Shown here one piece after another: positions 1 to 7,759 of a stretch of DNA of 54,743 nt (position 1 is the stretch's first letter; every line of letters starts with the position of its first letter). The notes under the pieces are model-generated. The model had not been told where the DNA came from and did no database searches. It saw only the letters and a list, made by a program, of their open reading frames with translations. The position numbers and the translations under genes were made by a program. Source of the DNA: CAYLQA01 sp964385695 (GTDB lineage Bacteria; Desulfobacterota; Desulfobulbia; Desulfobulbales; Desulfurivibrionaceae); assembly GCA_964385695.1 (NCBI GenBank), contig CAYLQA010000024.1, positions 1 through 54,743 on the forward strand, given 5' to 3'.

Positions 1-103
1 AACCCGCCTGGTCCATCTGGTCCTCAAGTGCGCGCAGGACCGATGGAGAGTCTTCAACCAGGAGGATTTTTGGGCGTTGGCTTATAATAGGGGCAGAGTT
101 CAT
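1..103 (-). CDS. Response regulator, N-terminal fragment (cut by window edge)
   Basis: Only the first 34 codons lie in the window, read leftwards from an ATG at 103. The translation contains KILLVEDSPSVLRALEDQMD, the beta1 strand and acidic pocket (E-D) that open a CheY-type receiver domain. A GAAAGG stretch sits just upstream of the ATG as ribosome binding site. Output domain and partner kinase lie outside the window, so its role cannot be given. It is divergent from the MoaE-like gene, with about 190 bases between them. Confidence 0.7.
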   Translation of the reverse strand, partial: MNSAPIISQRPKILLVEDSPSVLRALEDQMDQAG

Positions 104-290
104 AATCGCCTTTCGGGATATTATTGAGTAAAAAAACGTTTCGTTCATTATAGTTGAAAAAGAAAAAATCTGCGTGCGGAAAAATGATTTAAGCCCGGCC
201 TGCCTAGGAAATTATAAGATGCTATTCAATGAAAAATGGAATAAGTTGCCAGCCATTGCAGTCTTGATTCGTAGATAAAGGAGTGTTGTT

Positions 291-653
291 ATGGATATTT
301 CAAAAACCATTGCCAAAATGAAAGAGAACCCTGCCTTTGCCGAGAACGTCGGTATGGTTTTGGTTCACAATGGTGTGGTCAGGGCTTGGTCCCGAGCGGA
401 CAAGGCAGATGTGAAGTGCCTCGAGGTGACGCCGGATTTAGATAAAATAGAGTCCATCCGCCAGGAGTTTTTAACCCGGCCCGGCATTTTCGATATCATA
501 ATTGAGGCGAAAAGCGGCCTGTTCTATCCCGGTGACGACCTTTTGTACATGGTGGTGGCAGGTGACATTCGGGAAAACGTCAAACCTGCCCTGGCGGATC
601 TTTTGGATAGGGTCAAGGCTGAGGCCATCAGCAAGAAGGAAATCAAAAACTAA
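291..653 (+). CDS. MoaE-like protein (molybdopterin synthase large-subunit family, short form)
   Basis: This 120-residue protein resembles the short MoaE-type proteins I recall from sulfate reducers: an N-terminal GMVLVHNGVVRAWSR segment and the LLYMVVAGDIRENV stretch, which matches the conserved MoaE core near the active site. Canonical MoaE transfers sulfur from MoaD to precursor Z to make molybdopterin. The family is usually about 140-150 residues, so this is a little short, and no MoaD or other moa gene is nearby. GGAG at 281-284 precedes the ATG. The family call is reasonably good; true molybdopterin synthase activity is inference. Confidence 0.62.
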   Translation: MDISKTIAKMKENPAFAENVGMVLVHNGVVRAWSRADKADVKCLEVTPDLDKIESIRQEFLTRPGIFDIIIEAKSGLFYPGDDLLYMVVAGDIRENVKPALADLLDRVKAEAISKKEIKN

Positions 654-754
654 GTTCGAGCGGCGTAAATCACCCTTGCAAAACCATGCATTTCCAGGTA
701 GTAAGGTGCCGCAGAGTATTTTTTTACTACAAAGATTGTATAGGAGAAACGCAT

Positions 755-1318
755 ATGTTTTCTGCCTCTGATTTGCGGAAAGGCTTAAAGGTTCAGATAG
801 ACGGTGAGCCTTATATCATCACGGATTTTCAGTTTTCCAAGCCCGGCAAGGGCCAGGCCTTGTACCGCTGCCGGCTCAAGAACATGATTACCGGCAATGC
901 CTTTGACAAGACCTTTCGTTCAAACGACAAGCTGGAAAAACCTCCCCTGGAAGAGCGTAAGATGCAGTACCTCTACTCCCAGGGCGATGAATATGTTTTT
1001 ATGGATAACATCAGCTATGAGCAGCTTGAGATTTCTAAAGATCAGCTCGGCGACGACACCTACTTTTTGATCGATAATATGGATGTGGACGTGCTGCTCT
1101 TTAATGGCCGACCCATCGGGGTAACCTTGCCCAACTTCGTCGCCCTGACCGTGACCAAGGCTGATCCCTGGGTGAAAGGCGATACCAGTGGCAGCGATAC
1201 CAAGCCGGTCACTGTTGAGAGCGGTTTTGAGTTGCAGGTGCCTCCCTTCATCGAAGAGGGCGAGAAGATCCAGATCGACACCCGCACCGGCGAGTATGTG
1301 ACCCGGGTCAAAGAATAG
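755..1318 (+). CDS. efp: Elongation factor P
   Basis: EF-P binds the ribosome between the P and E sites and relieves stalling at polyproline stretches. The 187-residue chain has the KOW-like N-terminal domain and two OB domains, ending in IQIDTRTGEYVTRVKE, the usual EF-P C-terminus. The loop tip reads SKPGKGQA with Lys32 in the position that EpmA beta-lysylates in enteric bacteria. I chose the ATG at 755 (MFSASDLRKG), behind AGGAGA, over an upstream in-frame ATG at 686 whose extra residues look non-coding. The modifying enzyme epmA follows 97 bases downstream on the same strand. Confidence 0.95.
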   Translation: MFSASDLRKGLKVQIDGEPYIITDFQFSKPGKGQALYRCRLKNMITGNAFDKTFRSNDKLEKPPLEERKMQYLYSQGDEYVFMDNISYEQLEISKDQLGDDTYFLIDNMDVDVLLFNGRPIGVTLPNFVALTVTKADPWVKGDTSGSDTKPVTVESGFELQVPPFIEEGEKIQIDTRTGEYVTRVKE

Positions 1319-1415
1319 GCTGAATGCATTTACGAAATGCTCACGCATCCAGCAACTTTTTAAACGATAATCCTTTTAGTTAAAGAATAATTTACCAGAC
1401 ACAGCTAATACATTT

Positions 1416-2318
1416 ATGATGACCATCGACGGCCTGCGCAAGCGGGCCGTTTTACTTCAGGGGCTGCGCAGCTTTTTTATTGACCGGGATTTTATCGAGG
1501 TCGATACCCCCCTTCGTATTCCTGCCCCTGCTCCGGAAGTCCATATCAGCCCAGAACCTGCCGGGGAATGGTTTCTGCAGGCCTCCCCCGAACTGTGCAT
1601 GAAGCGGCTGCTTGCCCAAGGCGTCGAGAGGATTTTTCAGATCTGTAAATCCTTTCGCCAACAGGAGCGCGGCGACAAACACCTGCCCGAGTTTACCATG
1701 CTGGAGTGGTACAGAACCGGGGCCGATTACCAAGATTTGATGAATGATTGCGAAGAGCTTATCCGTGAGTTGGCCGGGCTTTTCGGTTTCGGCACGCATC
1801 TGCCTGTTGCGCATGGGCGAGTTGACCTCAGCCCCGGTTGGGAAAAACTCAGCGTGGCAGAGGCCTTTGAGCGCTATGCCCCCTACGATATGCACGAGGC
1901 CCTCAAACGGAATGTGTTTGACGAGGCACTGGTGCTGCATATCGAACCCCAGCTGGGCAAAGTGCGCCCCACCTTTTTGTATGATTACCCTGCGGCCCTT
2001 GGGGCCTTGGCTCGCATCAAAGCCAGCGATCCCATGGTGGCGGAACGCTTTGAGCTGTATATCAGCGGGCTGGAGCTGGCCAACGGCTTTTCCGAGTTGA
2101 CCGATGTCAGAGAGCAACGCGCCCGTTTTGAGGAAGACCGGCGGCAGATGCAAAGATTTGGCCGCACGCCAGGCCCCATGCCGGAATCATTTTTACGGGA
2201 TCTGCAGAACATGCCTGAAGCGGCAGGCATTGCCCTGGGGGTGGATCGTTTGGTGATGTTGTTTTTGGGGCTGGGTAGCGTTGATGAAGCGGTGGCCTTT
2301 ACGCCTGAGGAGCTGTAA
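1416..2318 (+). CDS. epmA: EF-P--(R)-beta-lysine ligase EpmA (GenX/PoxA)
   Basis: This 300-residue protein is a lysyl-tRNA synthetase-like catalytic core without the anticodon-binding domain, the hallmark of EpmA, which attaches beta-lysine to the EF-P loop lysine. Class II synthetase motifs are visible: motif 2 around FRQQERGDKHLPEFTMLEWY (residues about 80-99) and motif 3 with GIALGVDRLVMLFLG near the C-terminus. Two consecutive ATGs (1416, 1419) could start it. It follows efp directly, so enzyme and substrate are linked. The lysine 2,3-aminomutase EpmB that supplies beta-lysine is not in the window. Confidence 0.92.
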   Translation: MMTIDGLRKRAVLLQGLRSFFIDRDFIEVDTPLRIPAPAPEVHISPEPAGEWFLQASPELCMKRLLAQGVERIFQICKSFRQQERGDKHLPEFTMLEWYRTGADYQDLMNDCEELIRELAGLFGFGTHLPVAHGRVDLSPGWEKLSVAEAFERYAPYDMHEALKRNVFDEALVLHIEPQLGKVRPTFLYDYPAALGALARIKASDPMVAERFELYISGLELANGFSELTDVREQRARFEEDRRQMQRFGRTPGPMPESFLRDLQNMPEAAGIALGVDRLVMLFLGLGSVDEAVAFTPEEL

Positions 2319-2354
2319 GGGCTCATGTCTTCGCCAGAAAGGTTGTTGCTCACT

Positions 2355-3158
2355 CTATGAATTAAGTTCTTTTTGAATCATCTGCAGGTCCACCCAGGCT
2401 GCCCGTTTCATCTCCGGGTTTTTTATGAGAAAATCTGGATGGAAGGTGGGCATGAGCGGGATATTGCGGAAGGTATGGAACGTGCCGCGTAGCTGGCTTA
2501 AAGGCTTTGTACTATGCAGCAGTCGTTGGGCGGCTACCGTGCCCATGGCGCAGATCAGTTTCGGCTGGATGGCCTCGATTTGCCTTAAGAGAAAGGGCAG
2601 GCAGGCCTCCATGGCCTCGGCACCGGGTGTGGTTGCAGAAAAACATTTGGTCAGATTGGTGAGATAAACCTGTTCTCTCTTAAGCCCGATGGCAGCAAGC
2701 ATTTTGTTGAGCAACTCGCCCGCCTCACCCTGAAAGGGAAGGCCGCGGAGATTTTCAGCCTCACCGGGCCACTGGCCGATGATGATGAGTTGGGCCGTGA
2801 GGCTGCCTTCGCCAAAGACCAGGTTCTTGCGCATAGCGCCAAGGTTGCAACGGCTGCAATCGTTCAATTCTTCTGCCAGGTCCGGTAAAGAGGTCTGGGG
2901 AATTACCGGCGTTTGGGCAGGCTGTGCGGCCAGCTGCTCTGGTTGGCCGACCTGTTTTGGCCCCGGACAAGGCTCCAGGTCTTTAGAGGTATTGATGAAT
3001 TTATCAACCTCGGCGTTGAGCGGGTAGAGTTCAATGCCAAGTTCCCGCTGAAAGGCCAGGTGCTTTTTTATTTGCCCAATCGCGGCCACGGCTGCCTGTT
3101 GCCATGCTTGAGGGCGTTTGGGATCGTTGTTTTTTGTTGGTGTTTGCGAGTCTGTCAT
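2355..3158 (-). CDS. Uracil-DNA glycosylase, family 4-like (iron-sulfur type)
   Basis: The C-terminal 170 residues match the family 4/5 uracil-DNA glycosylases that remove uracil from deaminated DNA. The region has the DCSRCNL cysteine pair, the active-site loop GQWPGEAENLRGLPFQGEAG, a second pair C-x13-C starting at KCFSATT, and the late histidine motif MPTFHPDFL. The four cysteines can hold a [4Fe-4S] cluster. The first 90 residues are a poorly conserved, proline- and glutamine-rich extension. I prefer the ATG at 3158 behind AAGGGG; a GTG 21 bases upstream would include that binding site inside the gene. It runs convergent to epmA. Confidence 0.85.
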   Translation of the reverse strand: MTDSQTPTKNNDPKRPQAWQQAAVAAIGQIKKHLAFQRELGIELYPLNAEVDKFINTSKDLEPCPGPKQVGQPEQLAAQPAQTPVIPQTSLPDLAEELNDCSRCNLGAMRKNLVFGEGSLTAQLIIIGQWPGEAENLRGLPFQGEAGELLNKMLAAIGLKREQVYLTNLTKCFSATTPGAEAMEACLPFLLRQIEAIQPKLICAMGTVAAQRLLHSTKPLSQLRGTFHTFRNIPLMPTFHPDFLIKNPEMKRAAWVDLQMIQKELNS

Positions 3159-3339
3159 GTGCTTTTTACCCCTTGCCACCTATCATAGCCGCTTCCGGGG
3201 ACAAGGCCAATCTGAAATTTTGTCCGAATTTTCCATCTCTTGCTTTCTTGTCTAAGCCGGGAAAATTATCTACACTGATGGGTACTTAAACTGCGCAATG
3301 TCTTCTGAGGTAAAGGTAAGCACCAACGGGAGGTATGGT

Positions 3340-3945
3340 ATGGAGGTCATCCCCGCCATTGAGACGAGACGGGCGGTGAAGCATTTTGATCCGGCCCACC
3401 GGATGAGCGATGCGGAAATCAGGCAGCTCATGGGCCTGGCCATAAAATCTCCCACCGCCTTTAATATCCAGAATTGGCGCTTTGTCCTGCTGCGTGACCC
3501 CGAGCAGCGCAAACAGGTTCGGGCAGTAGCCTGGGATCAGGCCCAGGTGACCGATGCCTCTCTGCTTATCGTGCTCTGCGCCAATCTCAAAAGTTGGGAG
3601 CTGGAGCCCCATCGATACTGGGTCAATGCACCCCAAGAGGTACAGGATTTTGTTCTGCCCGCCATTGACGGCTATTACCGGGATAAGGAGCAGGTGCAAC
3701 GGGACGAGGCCATGCGTTCCTGCGGTCTGGCCGCTCAAACCCTGATGCTGACGGCAAAGGCCATGGGCTATGAGTCCTGCCCCATGGACGGCTTTGATTT
3801 TGCCGAGGTGGGAAAACTCATCAACCTGCCAGAGGATCATGTCATTGCCATGTTCGTCGCCATCGGCAAAGGCATCAAAGAGGCTTGGCCCCGCGGCGGC
3901 CAGCTGCCCCTTGAAGAGTTGGTTATTACAGATCGTTTTTCCTAA
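3340..3945 (+). CDS. Nitroreductase family protein
   Basis: A 201-residue FMN-dependent oxidoreductase of the nitroreductase family, beginning with the typical IETRRAVKHFDP segment that contributes to flavin phosphate binding, followed by SPTAFNIQNWRFVLLRD. Members reduce nitro compounds, quinones or flavins with NAD(P)H; the substrate here cannot be told. The ATG at 3340 is preceded by CGGGAGG at good spacing, so I prefer it to the upstream ATG at 3298. The DUF1538 cluster starts 38 bases downstream and could be co-transcribed. Confidence 0.85.
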   Translation: MEVIPAIETRRAVKHFDPAHRMSDAEIRQLMGLAIKSPTAFNIQNWRFVLLRDPEQRKQVRAVAWDQAQVTDASLLIVLCANLKSWELEPHRYWVNAPQEVQDFVLPAIDGYYRDKEQVQRDEAMRSCGLAAQTLMLTAKAMGYESCPMDGFDFAEVGKLINLPEDHVIAMFVAIGKGIKEAWPRGGQLPLEELVITDRFS

Positions 3946-3983
3946 AAAGAGAATTTTGGTATCCGGATTTTATTTACTCACCT

Positions 3984-4751
3984 ATGAACATTGATAAAAA
4001 GATTTTGGCACTCTTTACCTTTGCGCGGGTGGTCCTGAGTAAGCTGTGGCATGCTTTTACCGACCTGATACCCATTATCCTGGTTATTGCCTTTTTTCAG
4101 TTTGCCGTGCTCCGCCAACCGCTGCCCCAGGTCGGAGAGATTTTTTTCGGATCTCTCCTGGTTGTTTTGGGGTTAATGCTGTTCATTGAGGGGCTGGAGA
4201 TGGGGCTGTTTCCCATTGGCGAGGTTTTGGCCCAGGCATTGGCCCGCAAGGGCAGCCTTGCCTGGCTGTTGATTTTTGCTTTTGCCCTGGGTTTTTCCAC
4301 TACCGTGGCGGAACCTGCCCTCATTGCCGTTTCCTGGGAGGCCGCGGAAATAGCAAGCCTTGAAAATTTCATTGAGCCGGGCAAAGAATCTTTGCGCTCC
4401 TATGCCCTTGGGCTGCGCTTAAGCGTTGCTGTCTCGGTCGGTCTTGCCATTCTTATCGGGGTGGTACGCATTCTTTATGGCTGGCCTATCCATTATCTCA
4501 TTATCAGCGGCTATGTGCTTGTTATGCTCATGACAACCATCGCTCCCAAGGAGATTATCGGTATAGCCTATGATGCAGGCGGGGTTACAACATCCACTGT
4601 GACCGTTCCTCTTGTTGCTGCCCTTGGGGTTGGGCTTGCCTCGAGTATTAAGGGGCGTAGCCCGCTTACGGATGGCTTCGGCCTCATTGCTTTTGCCTCG
4701 CTTCTGCCCATGATTTTTGTCATGGGATATGGATTAATCATTTTCGGTTAA
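3984..4751 (+). CDS. DUF1538 integral membrane protein, copy A
   Basis: A 255-residue multi-pass membrane protein of the DUF1538 family; its transport substrate is unknown. Family signatures are GLEMGLFPIGE after the second helix, FSTTVAEPALIAV in the middle, and the glycine-rich YDAGGVTTSTVTVPLVAAL followed by DGFGLIAFASLLPM near the C-terminus. The repeated EP and GGVTTS motifs in apparent re-entrant stretches suggest a transporter or channel, but this is inference. The next gene is a paralogue starting 5 bases after this stop, and a PII-like and a CBS gene follow, so all four probably form one operon. Confidence 0.85.
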   Translation: MNIDKKILALFTFARVVLSKLWHAFTDLIPIILVIAFFQFAVLRQPLPQVGEIFFGSLLVVLGLMLFIEGLEMGLFPIGEVLAQALARKGSLAWLLIFAFALGFSTTVAEPALIAVSWEAAEIASLENFIEPGKESLRSYALGLRLSVAVSVGLAILIGVVRILYGWPIHYLIISGYVLVMLMTTIAPKEIIGIAYDAGGVTTSTVTVPLVAALGVGLASSIKGRSPLTDGFGLIAFASLLPMIFVMGYGLIIFG

Positions 4752-4755
4752 GGGT

Positions 4756-5559
4756 GTGATATTGGATTTTCTCATCGGTTTTGCAAAAGGGTTGCTTTCC
4801 ACTTGCAGGGATGTGGCGCCCATTATCCTTCTTATTGGTTTTTTCCAGGTTGTGGTGTTGCGGCAACCGATTCCGCACCTGCGCAGGGTCATCGCCGGGG
4901 TGGTCTATGTTATTCTTGGCCTGACGCTATTTTTGGCCGGGCTGGAAAAAGCATTGTTTCCACTGGGCAAAATCATGGCTACCCAGCTTTCCGATCCTGC
5001 TTTTATTTTCGGGCAGGCTTCCGCGCCCGGAGAGGTCGACTGGGCTGATTATGGCTGGATTTACCTGTTTGCTGCCCTGATAGGATTTTCCACGACCATT
5101 GCAGAACCATCCCTCATTGCCGTTGCCTTTAAAGCGCATGAAGTATCGGCCGGAACCATCAGCCAATGGGGGCTCAGGCTGACCGTGGCCTTCGGAGTTG
5201 CCATCGGCATTGGCCTGGGCGCTTTTCGCATTGTCACTGGGACCCCGTTGTATTTATACATTATGGTTGGCTATATGGTTGTAGTGGCTCAGACCATATT
5301 TACTCCTAAAAACATCATTTCCCTGGCCTACGACTCAGGAGGCGTTACCACTTCGACCGTAACCGTCCCCCTGGTAGCCGCTCTTGGTCTCGGATTATCC
5401 GAGGCCATTCCAGGCCGTAACCCGGCTCTTGATGGGTTCGGCCTTATCGCTTTTGCAAGTTTGTTTCCAATTATTGCCGTTTTGGGATATGCCCAGTTTA
5501 CCCACTGGCTGGCAACCCGACCGAAGAAATCCGCCAAGGAGGATATCAATGCGATTTAA
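4756..5559 (+). CDS. DUF1538 integral membrane protein, copy B
   Basis: This 267-residue paralogue of the preceding gene shares the same landmark motifs (GLEKALFPLGK, FSTTIAEPSLIAV, YDSGGVTTSTVTVPLVAAL, DGFGLIAFASLFPI), so the pair arose by duplication and may form a heteromer. It starts with GTG at 4756, 5 bases after copy A, and its last 11 bases overlap the start of the PII-like gene, which indicates translational coupling. Copy B carries an extra hydrophilic insertion around residues 80-95 (FGQASAPGEVDWAD). The substrate is unknown. Confidence 0.85.
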   Translation: MILDFLIGFAKGLLSTCRDVAPIILLIGFFQVVVLRQPIPHLRRVIAGVVYVILGLTLFLAGLEKALFPLGKIMATQLSDPAFIFGQASAPGEVDWADYGWIYLFAALIGFSTTIAEPSLIAVAFKAHEVSAGTISQWGLRLTVAFGVAIGIGLGAFRIVTGTPLYLYIMVGYMVVVAQTIFTPKNIISLAYDSGGVTTSTVTVPLVAALGLGLSEAIPGRNPALDGFGLIAFASLFPIIAVLGYAQFTHWLATRPKKSAKEDINAI

Positions 5560-5896
5560 AATTATACTGGCAAGCGTAAAAGAGAATATTTCCGACCGGA
5601 TCGTGGATGCCGGTAAAGGGGCCGGTGCAACAGGTGCTACAATTATTCCGGCCCGCGGCACCGGTATCCATGAAGCAAAAACCTTTTTCGGCCTGACCCT
5701 GGAAGGGCAGACGGATATCGTTATGTTCCTTGTTGAGGAGCACATGACCAAGGATATTCTCTATGCCATCGGCGAGGCCGGAGAGTTCCAGAAGCCGGGC
5801 ACAGGCATTGCCTTTGTTTTACCGGTCGAGCACGTGATCGGTTTGGAGAGCCAGATGGAGCAATTCAAGAAAGAGGTTCGTGACAATTACTTTTAG
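5549..5896 (+). CDS. PII-like nucleotide-sensing protein
   Basis: A 115-residue member of the PII/PII-like superfamily: a ferredoxin-like fold with the T-loop region around IIPARGTGIHEAKTFFG and the B/C-loop segment EFQKPGTGIAFVLPVEHVIG. Classical GlnB carries a uridylylated tyrosine in its T-loop; none is evident here and no amt or glnA gene is near, so this is more likely a PII-like regulator than GlnB. The ATG at 5549 has AAGGAGG (5537-5543) upstream and lies inside the 3' end of DUF1538 copy B. The natural inference is that it controls the DUF1538 proteins, as PII proteins do for other membrane transporters. Confidence 0.82.
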   Translation: MRFKIILASVKENISDRIVDAGKGAGATGATIIPARGTGIHEAKTFFGLTLEGQTDIVMFLVEEHMTKDILYAIGEAGEFQKPGTGIAFVLPVEHVIGLESQMEQFKKEVRDNYF

Positions 5897-5963
5897 GATT
5901 TTTACAGATAAACAAGAGTAGACAACTGTTTCCATCACCATACAAAGCGTGGGAGGTAAAGAC

Positions 5964-6368
5964 ATGGATGGCCAAAAAAAACCGGTTATTCGGGTACGGG
6001 ACGTAATGAATAAAGAGGTGGTCACGATCGACGGCATGGCAACCGCCAAAGAGGCCGTGGAGATAATGCGGCAGAAAAAGACTCCCGTTATCCTGGTCAA
6101 CAAACGTCACCCGGACGATGCTTGGGGGATAGTCGCCACCCAGGATATTATCCGTGAAGTGCTACTGACGGATCGCTCCCCGGAAGAGGTCAACGTCTAC
6201 GAGCTTATGACCAAGCCGGTAATTACGGTTGATGCGGATATGGATATCCGTTATGCCGCCCGCTTGTTGTATCGCGCTGATATTCGCAGGGCGCCCATTG
6301 AGGTCAACGGCGAGATTGTCGGTGTGATTAACTTGACCTCCTTGGTCCTGGAGCACGATTTATTCTGA
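5964..6368 (+). CDS. CBS domain pair protein
   Basis: A 134-residue stand-alone Bateman module of two CBS domains: the first begins RVRDVMNKEVVTIDGMATA, the second VYELMTKPVITVDADMDIR, each with the DVM/ELM-x-V-T start and a late hydrophobic strand (PVILVNK; RAPIEVNGEIVGVINLTSL). Such pairs bind adenosine nucleotides (AMP, ATP, SAM and, in some, c-di-AMP). The ATG at 5964 follows GGGAGG; an in-frame GTG at 5949 is less likely. It lies 67 bases after the PII-like gene, so the cluster has two potential nucleotide sensors beside two membrane proteins. Confidence 0.88.
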   Translation: MDGQKKPVIRVRDVMNKEVVTIDGMATAKEAVEIMRQKKTPVILVNKRHPDDAWGIVATQDIIREVLLTDRSPEEVNVYELMTKPVITVDADMDIRYAARLLYRADIRRAPIEVNGEIVGVINLTSLVLEHDLF

Positions 6369-6471
6369 TAAAATTGAGGCTTAGTGATCTGCTCAATCTT
6401 TTTTTGCCTACGCTCTGGCCAGGTTGAGCAGGCGGCAGGTATCACGAAAAACATTTTTTCAAGGGGGGATT

Positions 6472-6630
6472 ATGTTTCACTTTTGGTCGGTTTTTAAAGT
6501 ACTCCGCCTCAAGCGAATTTGCCCGAAATGCGGGAGGGAGCAGGTTGTGAGGCCGAGCTGGAGAGAGAAAACGATTCCCTGCAAATGGTGTAAGACACCT
6601 GTTCCCCCTCCACGGAAAAAGCAGCGGTGA
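6472..6630 (+). CDS. Small zinc-ribbon protein (52 aa)
   Basis: A 52-residue basic protein with two cysteine pairs, CPKCGRE at about residue 16 and CKWCK at about 38, forming a C4 zinc ribbon of the kind used to bind nucleic acid or protein. A strong AGGGGGG site precedes the ATG at 6472, and the upstream in-frame start at 6424 has none. The C-terminus PPPRKKQR is positively charged. The function is unknown. It is the first of three consecutive genes that encode C4 ribbons. Confidence 0.65.
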   Translation: MFHFWSVFKVLRLKRICPKCGREQVVRPSWREKTIPCKWCKTPVPPPRKKQR

Positions 6631-6666
6631 GGCCTTTTGTCAACCATTGAGAAGAGGGAGAGTGTG

Positions 6667-6855
6667 ATGGATGAGTTTCGCATCTGTCCGGCGTGTGGGT
6701 ACGAGCGCGGTTTTCATGTGAGTTTTAGGGCTGAGGGTGACAGGGTGGCCCTTGGTTTGATCTGTCCCTCCTGCGGGCAATCCTATGATATAGGCTGGAA
6801 GACAAAGGACATCCCATTGCCCCTTAAGGTTACTGAGGGGCCGAGATATAAGTAG
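6667..6855 (+). CDS. Small zinc-ribbon protein (62 aa)
   Basis: A 62-residue protein with CPACGYERG near the N-terminus and CPSCGQSYDIGW in the middle, a classic two-knuckle C4 ribbon. GAGGGAGAG upstream serves as binding site for the ATG at 6667. No enzymatic domain is visible. It sits 36 bases after the 52-residue ribbon gene and 62 bases before the channel gene, all on the plus strand. I cannot assign a function. Confidence 0.65.
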   Translation: MDEFRICPACGYERGFHVSFRAEGDRVALGLICPSCGQSYDIGWKTKDIPLPLKVTEGPRYK

Positions 6856-6917
6856 GGCCGAGTGAGGCCGCCTCTTGCCATTTTATGGCAGAGCAGTGTT
6901 ACTGAAGAGGATCTGTA

Positions 6918-7748
6918 ATGAGCAAGGAATTGAAGCTGAGCCCCCTGCGAGAGAGAATTTTCCGGATTATCTTTGAGGCGGATACGCCAATGGGCAAGTT
7001 TTTCGATGTGTTGCTCATTGTTACCATTAAGCTCAGTGTGCTGGTTGTCATGCTGGACAGCGTTGTTACGATCAGCAGCCGTTACGGCTCCATACTCATG
7101 TTGTGTGAGTGGGGGTTTACTATTTTCTTCACCCTGGAGTATGTTCTGCGCCTCTATTGTGCCAGAAGACCTAGCCGCTATGCCCGCAGCTTTTTCGGGA
7201 TGGTGGATCTCTTGGCTATCCTGCCCACCTACCTCAGCCTCTTATTGCCGGGCAGCCAGTATCTCTTGGTTATCCGTGTTTTCAGGGTGCTGAGAATCTT
7301 CCGTGTGCTCAAGCTGGCCAAGTTTCTGGCTGAGGCGAACCTGCTGCTTGAGGCACTCGCGGCCAGCCGCCGAAAGATTTTTGTTTTTTTCTATACGGTG
7401 CTCACCCTTGTCGTACTCTTTGGCTCCCTGATGTATGTGGTGGAAGATGCCGCCGCCGGTTTTACCAGCATTCCCCGCAGTATTTACTGGGCCATTGTCA
7501 CTATGACCACGGTGGGTTATGGCGATATTTCACCTGTCACAGCCTTGGGGCAGGTACTGGCATCCATAATCATGGTCATCGGTTACAGCATCATCGCTGT
7601 GCCTACGGGGATTTTGGGTGTTGAGATAACCCGGGTCTCCTCATGCCGAAAAGGAGACCGGGTTTGTAGGGGATGCGGGCACTGCCGACATGAGAGAGAT
7701 GCTTATTTTTGTAAAATGTGCGGCGTAAACCTGCCTAATGCGGGATAG
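6918..7748 (+). CDS. Voltage-gated-type potassium channel with C-terminal zinc ribbon
   Basis: A 276-residue inner-membrane ion channel subunit of the six-helix class. The S4 sensor reads VIRVFRVLRIFRVLKLAKF with regularly spaced arginines (about residues 119-137), and the pore loop has the potassium selectivity filter TMTTVGYGDISP near residue 195. After S6 (VIGYSIIAVPTGILG) the short cytosolic tail is a C4 zinc ribbon (CRGCGHCRHERDAYFCKMCG) in place of an RCK domain. The ribbon could tetramerise or bind a partner; that is inference. The gene is convergent with, and 11 bases from, the M1 fusion gene. Confidence 0.9.
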   Translation: MSKELKLSPLRERIFRIIFEADTPMGKFFDVLLIVTIKLSVLVVMLDSVVTISSRYGSILMLCEWGFTIFFTLEYVLRLYCARRPSRYARSFFGMVDLLAILPTYLSLLLPGSQYLLVIRVFRVLRIFRVLKLAKFLAEANLLLEALAASRRKIFVFFYTVLTLVVLFGSLMYVVEDAAAGFTSIPRSIYWAIVTMTTVGYGDISPVTALGQVLASIIMVIGYSIIAVPTGILGVEITRVSSCRKGDRVCRGCGHCRHERDAYFCKMCGVNLPNAG

Positions 7749-7759
7749 TCGCTAGCTGA

